From Aplectana chamaeleonis (lineage: Eukaryota > Nematoda > Chromadorea > Rhabditida > Cosmocercidae): a DNA stretch of 64,000 nt. Below, one piece after another: positions 58,301-64,000 of this stretch. The stretch spans positions 310,001 to 374,000 of the forward strand of contig JAPDOI010000287.1 of NCBI GenBank assembly GCA_029168955.1. Direction: 5' to 3'. How positions within the stretch are numbered: position 1 is the stretch's first letter; each line of letters opens with the position of its first letter. The position numbers were made by a program, and so were the translations under genes. Below the pieces are notes generated by a model. The model had not been told where the DNA came from, made no database searches, and saw only the letters and a list, made by a program, of their open reading frames with translations.

Positions 58301-61300
58301 ACTAATCAAGCCGATCGAGACACACGCCGTTTGATCGAAGCTCCTCAAATAGCAAGTTGCGAACAACGCATGTCTCATTCAGTCAACCCAGTCTACGTTT
58401 ACTTCGGGACAAACGCAAGGTGTTTAAGATGGAGTGGCGGCAACCTTGTACAGACAAGGTAAAGCAGGGCGTTGTGTAATTTTTCAAAATCGGAGCGACT
58501 CCCAGCCATCAAAAAAAAAATTTCCAGATTTTTTTTGCCATCTCCCCACCACTGCCTGCCCCGGAACTCCTCAATCAGAAATTCAATCAGACTACTCAAT
58601 AAAGTACTGAAAAGGCACCAAACAATTTTAAAAAACCGTTGTTTTCAATTTCCGATCACTTTCACAAAATTTTCATTTCTGGTCCAGAATTTTCGCGATC
58701 CCCTAAAATACGCTTTCGGGCCGTAAATTTTGCGACCCCCCTTACCCGCCGTTGAGAAATTTTGGAGCCATTCTTGATCATGCGTACCGAACCGGTCGCT
58801 CAAACAACTGTCAATGATCGATGTACCACGAAAATGAGTAGACGTTTCGGGGAAACAACGACAGTTCCCGATGGACGGCGGCACTGCGGAACACAACTCT
58901 AAAAATAGCGTATACTCTACCATGTTTACAGCCCACCACAACGGAAAATGGCTGTGACGCGGCTGCAGAGTTCCACTGAGCTTACTGTATCCATGGCTGG
59001 CTTCGTTCCAAGCTTGTCATTAATCAATAGAGAAAAACAGCTGATAACTTTAGGTGGGTTGATCTTTTCTTGTTCTCGTCATTTTTTCGGTTTTTTTTTT
59101 ACTTGTATCTCTAGAAGAACTTTAGGCGTGCTAATGCCGTGTGTGTGGAAGAGAACCTATCATTTTCAGCGTTTCCGGTGCTTTTCCACCAAAAATGAAA
59201 GTCGACTAAAGTATTTTGTTGGGTTGTCGGAAAACTCGTCTCATCAGGCCGCCGTGGCGTCACAACCACTGCTTCGCCTACTACGTGGCCCAGGAGCATC
59301 ATAATGCACACGAAATCCGCTTTCGAAGAGAGCTTAGGCCTCCTTCATAGTTGGCCGATCGGCCAAGGCCAGCCCGGCGGATACGCACGTAATACATTGC
59401 TCACCCAGATCGAAAATTCCCCTCAATGTGTCCGGACTGCGCCAGCATGGTCCGTCCAGTTCGGCCTCGGTCGACGCGTGGGCAATACATAGCCCACTCA
59501 GGTCGACTCCCCAACCCGTCAAAGGCGGGCTCTGCAGTCCGCAATCCGCTCAAGTGAACCCGCCTAATCTATTGGCATACAGACGATACACTAGGGACGG
59601 CGCAGGATCACTAGAGACGCGAGAGGACGGCTCAGTCTGGCCTTCGCCCAACTATGACGAGGACCTTAGGGCTCTGCAGAGTTGCGCCGCGGCGAGTGCC
59701 GCTGCGGCATGACAAAGCTGGAGAATGGGGACGCCACGCAGCAAGCGAGGGCGGCGACCTGTCGCGCGAGAGCGGCGAAGGGATAACCTAGCAGAGTGCT
59801 ACCGCCGGAGCGACAGCAGCGACTTCAGGAGCGATGCCGTCAGTGAGCGGCGGGAAATGGTTTGGACAATTTCCTGCCGCGGCGAGGAACGGCGACATGA
59901 ATCGATTCAAGCTCCCTTCTAGACTCCTCCGTGAAATCAATCTTCTGGGATCGTACTTTTTTAAAAATTTTATCTCAAACTGAGAGAAAATGATTGGGTA
60001 ATATTTGAAATCGTAAAATGTTCTAGACTGATCCCTTCTTTGGTTTTTTGATACCCAGAATCATTCTTTCTTCTTTTTTGCTCCAACTTAGCCCAGTTGT
60101 GATATCTCTATGCAACTAACCGTAAAGACTACTATTTTTGTTGTTTTAAATCTCTGTGTCGAGGCATAATCTTTTCAGTAAACGTGAATGACAGTTTCTC
60201 TTCACTACTTTTTTACTCATATTATTTTTCAGAGACTAATCATACAAACTTTTTGAAGTCCCAAAGCAAAACAATTAAAGCCGTTGAAAAAAATGTGACG
60301 TTGGATGAATTAGTGCATACGGCGCCGACGGCAAACTCGCTGCAACTCTGCTAGGCCCTGGTGCCCAACCCCGCGTGATGTTTCGACTCCGCCCGAAACC
60401 TCTCGCTCGGCGACGCGCCGCCGGTCGCTGCAACTCTGCAGAGCCCTTTATTCAGCAGACATTGGATCGCTTGAAATCATGGCGAGTGCGAATTCTCGTA
60501 GAATCATTATACTGCGCCTCTGCGGACACCACACCATAATCGACGGTGCCTGTTATAATCGCAGCGCGCTTTTTTGGAGAAAGAACACCGAAAAAGTTGA
60601 AAAACGCTACGATAAATTCTACACAAACTACATTCTACACAAAAACACCAGCACACCAAGAGATCGTACCTGAGACACAAACAGAAATAAGATAGAAGAA
60701 TGAAGGAAAAAAAACTATTACCCAATTATCAGCTGTTTGTCTTTATTGATTGATGGAAACGTCGCGAATTCTTCGGCAGCAGGGTGCGAAATCACGTAGG
60801 CTAAGAATGATGACACAGAAGGGGGAAGTCTCAGAAAGTCAAGATAAATATCTCTTCTTTGATCCAAAATCTTCCTTTGACCCTTACCGGCAACCCGACA
60901 AAATATGCACAATAGTGCGTCGCACACGAAGATCACTCGTTTAGTTAATTTAGATTTTTTTAGCTTTGTTCAGAACAACCAAGATTGATTTTTCCTCACC
61001 TTTCTCACAGGAAACTGATTTTCTGACAATGGCGAAATCCTGATTCAACAAAAACATTCGTTGGTACTCGCGCAAAATTGGATCCCGCCAGAAAGTTGAA
61101 CCGACTACCTACCCAAAGGTACACGTGGCAGACATAATAGTCAAAATTCCACCAGGAACATCTCCAGGGTGCGCTTTGAATGTGGTGACAAGGGTTTCAA
61201 ATCTCATCCCGTCGAAACCCTTGACGGGCAACTCATCCCCGCGCCCATTCTAAACCAACGTGAAACGAAACCTTAATCAAGAATCCACTTATCCTTTAAC

Positions 61301-62765
61301 GCATAAAGAGCCCTTAAGAGCTTTTTCACCCACGTAGGAATTTCTCCCACCCAGGGGTTTCAACCCCTGCCCAAGATTTGAGAGCGCTTCATGACGGCTG
61401 GGATGAGCTGCCCCGCAACCCGCAGAAATATGTGCGTCACTAATCATAGTCTGTTCTTTTCACCTAACCTCTCCCTCAAAATGCGCAAAGTTTCGGGGTG
61501 TAAATGGTTTTTGAAGCGAGTGGTGAGCGAAAGTCTGAAGGGTCCCGATTTTTCACGGTAGAACTCGTCTTTGAGTCGGCTTCGGTAATTGCTGTTCGTT
61601 TCCCCATGTGACCGTGAACAGCTGCTCCCATGGGGTTATTTTCAAGGAGAGGATGTATGCATGAAAACTTACCATTGCTGAAGTCCTTGGATCACCTATT
61701 GAGAGAACGCAAGGACAAACTGCGGAAATTAATTTTTGGCCCAGGTCAGGGTTCAGGGTAGCTGAATTTGTACCACACATTTTCGTTTGCGTGAGGACGT
61801 AGAGAAGTCAAACTTGGAGAATAAGTGCCCATGAAGATTTCTATCGATTTGTTTACATATTACCGAATTTTCTGAAGAATCGATAGATTATCGATTTCCT
61901 TGGGAACCAATGAGATCCACAAAATCTATGAACAAGACTATTCCGCACTTGACCACGAATTTAGCCGCCTGAATGTCCAACGTATGGAATTCAGCAACTG
62001 GCCCCCACCTTCTTTTTGTAGAGTCTCAAGACTTCAGCTATGATACGTTTTCTAGGAAAGGCCTTGTGCCTCAGAATGACCCCCCTAGACCGAATCTCTA
62101 GGCCCGCTTGCGGGAGGTAGGAAAGATCATCGAAAATGACTACGAGTTGGTTTATTTCTTACGAATTTAGGACCCCCCAGGCGTTTGCCCACCATTGATT
62201 TCAGAAACGATTTCAAGCCACGAAATTTTGTAAGTTTGTATAGAAAGGTTCATAGAAAAGAAATGACCACAGAACCAATTAGTTACGCACATACGTCGAC
62301 GGGGTGAAATTTGAAACATTGTCACCATATTTAATAAAAGCGCACCCTGTATATAGTCCCTTCTGCGGGGCAGCACGGAAAACAGCACTCACCTTGGTTC
62401 CACGATTGCGTTCACGACCGAACGATGCAAACCATTCGCCACCCCTGCGACAAATAGTGGGAGAAACGGCAACTGTTTCGACATTTGTAACCGTCGTTGG
62501 ACACCCGAACAATCCGATATCAGCTGGGAACGGTGGCTTCAGACGCGGTTTGCCTTGCTTTCCCTCGATCGACTCGATTAAAGCCTGAAATAAGTGCAGC
62601 AAAGGTAAAAAGAAGCGCTGAATAAGCGATCACACGACTTTTTTAAAGCACTGAAAACTGAAAACTCACTGTTTCTTCACCGCAGATGTAAGCACCAGCA
62701 CCACGATGAACAAACACATCAAATGTGTACCCGGTCCCAAAGCAGTCCTTACCAAGGTAACCAGC
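49239..62765 (-). CDS. nuo-1: NADH dehydrogenase [ubiquinone] flavoprotein 1 (complex I 51-kDa subunit), 3' seven exons; 5' exons outside window
   Basis: This is the FMN- and NADH-binding subunit of mitochondrial complex I. It accepts electrons from NADH on the matrix arm and passes them through FMN to the N3 [4Fe-4S] cluster. Seven exons read in order on the minus strand: 62670-62765, 62393-62584, 57613-57776, 55510-55603, 55375-55437, 55134-55298, 49239-49346. Together they give 882 nt, that is 293 codons plus TGA, with phases that agree at every junction and GT..AG at every intron. Both family signatures are present, each split by an intron: [16 protein letters not shown] and ESCGQ|CTPCREG. 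Family members are about 460-480 residues, so roughly the first 185 residues (presequence, FMN-binding glycine-rich loop) must lie beyond 64000; I found no further exon between 62766 and 64000. No frameshift or stop interrupts the exons, so the gene appears intact. The symbol follows the C. elegans orthologue. Confidence 0.96.
49797..50242. mobile_element. TTAA MITE, GTGTTCACG type, copy e
   Basis: The left boundary is TTGAAGGCAGTGTTCACAAT, the right ATCGTGAACACTGCCTTTAA. Minus frame 50198-49968 ([33 protein letters not shown]) parallels the frame in copy c. The right TTAA (50239-50242) is shared with the next element. Confidence 0.85.
50239..50560. mobile_element. Palindromic TTAA MITE abutting copy e
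   Basis: TTAAAGGTTCATGATAAAAA and (inverse) TTAAAAGCAGTAATCATGAT are the ends. GCCATAGATAGCTCTATACG meets CGTATAGGGCTATCTATGGC within. The whole 320 bp is close to one imperfect palindrome centred near 50395. Confidence 0.8.
51047..51299. mobile_element. 250-bp long-TIR element
   Basis: Arms of about 75 bp: CCCGGGGGCCGAATTCATCA..GGAGTCGGCACTTTTGATGA at the left is inverse to TCATCAAAGGTGCCAACGCC..TGAATCCGGCCCCCGG at the right. No target duplication established. Confidence 0.8.
52642..53932 (-). pseudogene. Decayed full-length Tc1/mariner-family transposon
   Basis: CAGGGTGTTCCATAATTATT at the left is inverse to AATAATTTTGGAACACCCTG at the right, flanked by TA (52640-52641, 53933-53934). At 1291 bp the size is that of an intact family member. 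Minus-strand translation in changing frames shows transposase pieces in the right order: [29 protein letters not shown], and near the end [28 protein letters not shown], matching the usual VMVWaGI, FVD.gvKIN.evY and IP.dyLR...d.fprRL...i...GgHFE blocks. Frameshifts and stops are frequent, so it is dead. Confidence 0.85.
54690..54945. repeat. MITE core with GAACGCTCACGCCGTTGGAA
   Basis: CCTGCACTAGAACGCTCACG at the left is near-inverse to GCAAGCGTTCCAGTACAGGT at the right. The same core occurs inside the MITE copies at 13669 and 33757. Confidence 0.7.
55134..55298 (-). CDS. nuo-1: nuo-1 exon with remaining N3 Fe-S ligands
   Basis: The exon has 55 codons, from [15 protein letters not shown] to [15 protein letters not shown]. 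It supplies the second and third cysteines of CxxCxPCR and the distant fourth cysteine in TICALGDA, so all four N3 ligands are present. Acceptor aatttag, donor gtgaag. Confidence 0.96.
55375..55437 (-). CDS. nuo-1: nuo-1 exon with first part of the N3 Fe-S motif
   Basis: The exon has 21 codons, [21 protein letters not shown]. It ends inside the ESCGxCxPCRxG signature, so the first cysteine ligand of cluster N3 is here and the next ligands are on the following exon. The flanking introns are 72 bp and 76 bp. Acceptor ttttag, donor gtaaga. Confidence 0.95.
55510..55603 (-). CDS. nuo-1: nuo-1 exon
   Basis: The first base completes the split lysine codon; the exon then reads [20 protein letters not shown] and on to [16 protein letters not shown]....[11 protein letters not shown] is a conserved family stretch. 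The acceptor is cttatag, the donor gtatca. The preceding intron is 2009 bp (55604-57612) and contains a TTGA-flanked MITE and a small ~150-bp MITE. Confidence 0.95.
55898..56049. mobile_element. Small ~150-bp MITE (GTCGTAATTC family), copy 2
   Basis: GAAAACGTCGTAATTCACAT and (inverse) AAAACGGCGAAATTCACAT are the ends, matching the copy at 5549-5707. It lies in the 2.0-kb nuo-1 intron. Confidence 0.7.
56575..57031. mobile_element. TTGA-flanked MITE (AGGCATCG family), copy 3
   Basis: AGGCATCGTAAGCGCAGAAA at the left; GCGCGAACGATGCCTTTGA at the right. The interior is nearly identical to the copy at 31384-31807 (TTGTCTTACGGTCGCACCAA). The flanking tetramer is TTGA on both sides instead of TTAA. 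It lies inside a nuo-1 intron. Confidence 0.85.
57613..57776 (-). CDS. nuo-1: nuo-1 exon
   Basis: The exon encodes [20 protein letters not shown] and on to GGSSVPLLP, ending two bases into a lysine codon (phase 2). The [11 protein letters not shown] and [15 protein letters not shown] blocks are diagnostic for NDUFV1. A 4616-bp intron (57777-62392) precedes it. The donor is gtacgt and the acceptor cgttcag. Confidence 0.96.
57777..62392 (-). other. nuo-1 4.6-kb intron
   Basis: No conserved exon was found. GC-rich stretches at 59330-59920 and 60340-60455 contain fragments ending in CTCTGCAGAG, related to the GC-rich MITEs at 8.5-10.3 kb. The open frames here overlap one another on both strands and look incidental. 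Confidence 0.6.
62393..62584 (-). CDS. nuo-1: nuo-1 exon
   Basis: The exon has 64 codons, starting [14 protein letters not shown] and ending [10 protein letters not shown]. It includes the strongly conserved blocks KPPFPA and [11 protein letters not shown] of the NDUFV1/NuoF family. It is separated from the previous exon by an 85-bp intron (62585-62669). The acceptor is atttcag and the donor gtgagtg, phase 0 at both ends. Confidence 0.96.
62670..62765 (-). CDS. nuo-1: nuo-1 exon (first exon visible in window)
   Basis: The exon has 32 codons, from AGYLGKDC to GAYICGEET. It contains most of the complex I 51-kDa signature 1 (GAGxYICGEE), whose acidic pair lies in the NADH/FMN pocket in solved complex I structures. 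The acceptor is cttcag and the donor gtgagt, both phase 0. The ORF continues upstream of the acceptor without similarity to the family, so the exon start is set by the splice site and by where homology begins. Confidence 0.95.
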
Positions 62766-62933
62766 CTGAAGAAACGTGAATGGGCTAAAACCATAGACAA
62801 GGGAAACAGTACTGGCTGTTTGCAATGGACTATATTGGAATATCTTCTATTTCTATGCACTTCTGAAGACCTTTCCAAAGCTATGTTTGTAGCTGCTACG
62901 GACACCTTCGACTTCGAGCGGTATTACTAACTA

Positions 62934-63464
62934 GGGCCTGATCCCAGCGCAAACTGGAATTTGAAAATGTGATCTGTCGAATGTTGTGAGGAGAAGAGAC
63001 GAAACAATTTAAAGTTCGAAAATTTTCCTTTATGCACCTGGGTAGGTAAAAACGACAAAAAAAAACTTTTTTTTTGAATTTTAGATACTCGAAAACTTAG
63101 TCCAAACTCTGTCCAGGGTGGTACTTTGTGGAGCTGGACAAGAATATAAAGTCCATTTTCAATTTTCCGGATCATTACGGTAGGTTACTGAGGACAAATG
63201 ATATTCTTCCCACCTTAACTTACAGTAATCTTCCGTAGAATTAAGAATGGACCTTATATTCGTGTTCAGCGCCCCAAATAACCCTCTAGACGAAATTTAG
63301 GCTGGAAATGTTCAAATTTCTGGAACCCAAGAAAAAGCTTTTTTTTAAATCTACCCATATACACTAACGAGAACTACCGAACTTAAAAATTGATTCTCTT
63401 CGCCTTCCCCACAACTTTCAATTGACCATTTTTCAAAACTCCAATTTATGCTGGGATCAGTCCC
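62934..63464. mobile_element. TIR element with GGGMCTGATCCCAGC ends, complete copy
   Basis: GGGCCTGATCCCAGCGCAAA and (inverse) GGGACTGATCCCAGCATAAA are the ends; TA lies on each side (62932-62933, 63465-63466). The second half is largely inverse to the first (GTAGGTTACTG.GGACAAATG meets the TTACAGTAATCTTCC side). It lies upstream of the first visible nuo-1 exon, presumably in an intron. Confidence 0.8.
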
Positions 63465-63466
63465 TA

Positions 63467-64000
63467 ATAAGAGGTTTTCTCATCGGGGAATGCTGGGAAT
63501 TTTAGGGGTGTTCCATAAATGTTTCGGATTTGACTCTAAACTTTTCCTGATGGTTATTTGAGGTCCTGAACACGGAAGTGAGGTCCCGCTGTCAATCTCC
63601 GGAAATCTTACGTCCGAAGCCTTCGAACTCACGGGGCAAAATTCAACTTTTGACGATTCCCAAAAAGCTAGGACAGCTTTGCCTCGAAATTTCTCCGTAC
63701 AGGTTATCTTGAGTGGTGAACACGGATCTGAAATCCGTTAGCTGATTTTCGATATATCACGGTGGATTATGGTAGTTTGTTCAAAGTCTCCTCTTAAAAT
63801 TGTATGATAAAAACCTTTTCCCCCCTTTTCTACTACTGAGAAAATCCCTTCATCACCTCATTCGGAGATCTTTTCTCGCAAATACAATCTCAGATTTAGA
63901 AACATCCTTAGACGTGCAACTAACAGGAATGTTTCGTTAGATCGACCAGAGTGCACCGCTAGCAGGCTAAAATATATGTTTAGGTTTGAATATACGAATG
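63467..64000. other. Unassigned sequence at right window edge
   Basis: GGTCCTGAACACGGAAGTGAGG resembles the GCTGAACACGG blocks of the CTAGGG-ended element at 6.3-7.2 kb. I looked for the preceding nuo-1 exon on the minus strand and did not find it. Confidence 0.4.

Noticed and set aside
62766..64000. Further upstream nuo-1 exon
   Set aside because: I looked for the residues expected before AGYLGK (the IRGEFYNEA-type block) on the minus strand and did not find them; they must lie outside.

Overview
The window looks like nuclear DNA from a nematode. The one gene I can identify firmly is the 3' part of the complex I subunit NDUFV1 (nuo-1), on the minus strand. It is split into seven exons (49239-49346, 55134-55298, 55375-55437, 55510-55603, 57613-57776, 62393-62584, 62670-62765). 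All have GT..AG borders and most have the short nematode-type acceptor (tttcag, tttag). Short introns of 72-85 bp alternate with introns of 2.0, 4.6 and 5.8 kb that are filled with transposable-element remains. A parasitic clade V (strongylid-like) nematode is an inference from intron style and repeat load; the sequence does not prove it.

The rest of the window is dominated by DNA transposons and non-autonomous inverted-repeat elements, often nested. At 3.7-7.5 kb a long-armed foldback element is interrupted by an internally deleted mariner in its left arm and by an 896-bp TA-flanked element in its right arm. From 8.5 to 16.7 kb there are GC-rich TTAA-type MITEs, TTAAAGGCA-type MITEs, a (TA)n tract and several hairpins. 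A 42-bp minisatellite occupies 19.5-20.5 kb and recurs at 28.4-30.3 and 32.2-32.6 kb inside two paralogous copies of a larger unit (27103-30962 and 31253-33230). Those copies carry different insertions, so each gives the empty-site proof for the other. A hAT-type element (28499-29656) lies within the minisatellite with a perfect 8-bp target duplication. A second hAT-type element of 3.8 kb (36905-40696), also with a perfect 8-bp duplication, splits a small MITE and itself contains an 870-bp palindrome. From 40.9 to 50.6 kb there are runs of TTAAAGGCA MITEs, some abutting and sharing one TTAA. A full-length but badly decayed Tc1/mariner copy (52642-53932) sits in the last nuo-1 intron.

Besides nuo-1, only three weak candidate exons are offered (24488-24757 minus, 33597-33712 minus, 34910-35082 plus). 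Most open frames in the window fall in repeats and show no family resemblance. I saw no tRNA, rRNA, CRISPR or bacterial-type operon. The most unusual material is the family of related TTAA/TTGA-flanked MITEs and the minisatellite-bearing duplicated unit that ends in a GC-rich hairpin.
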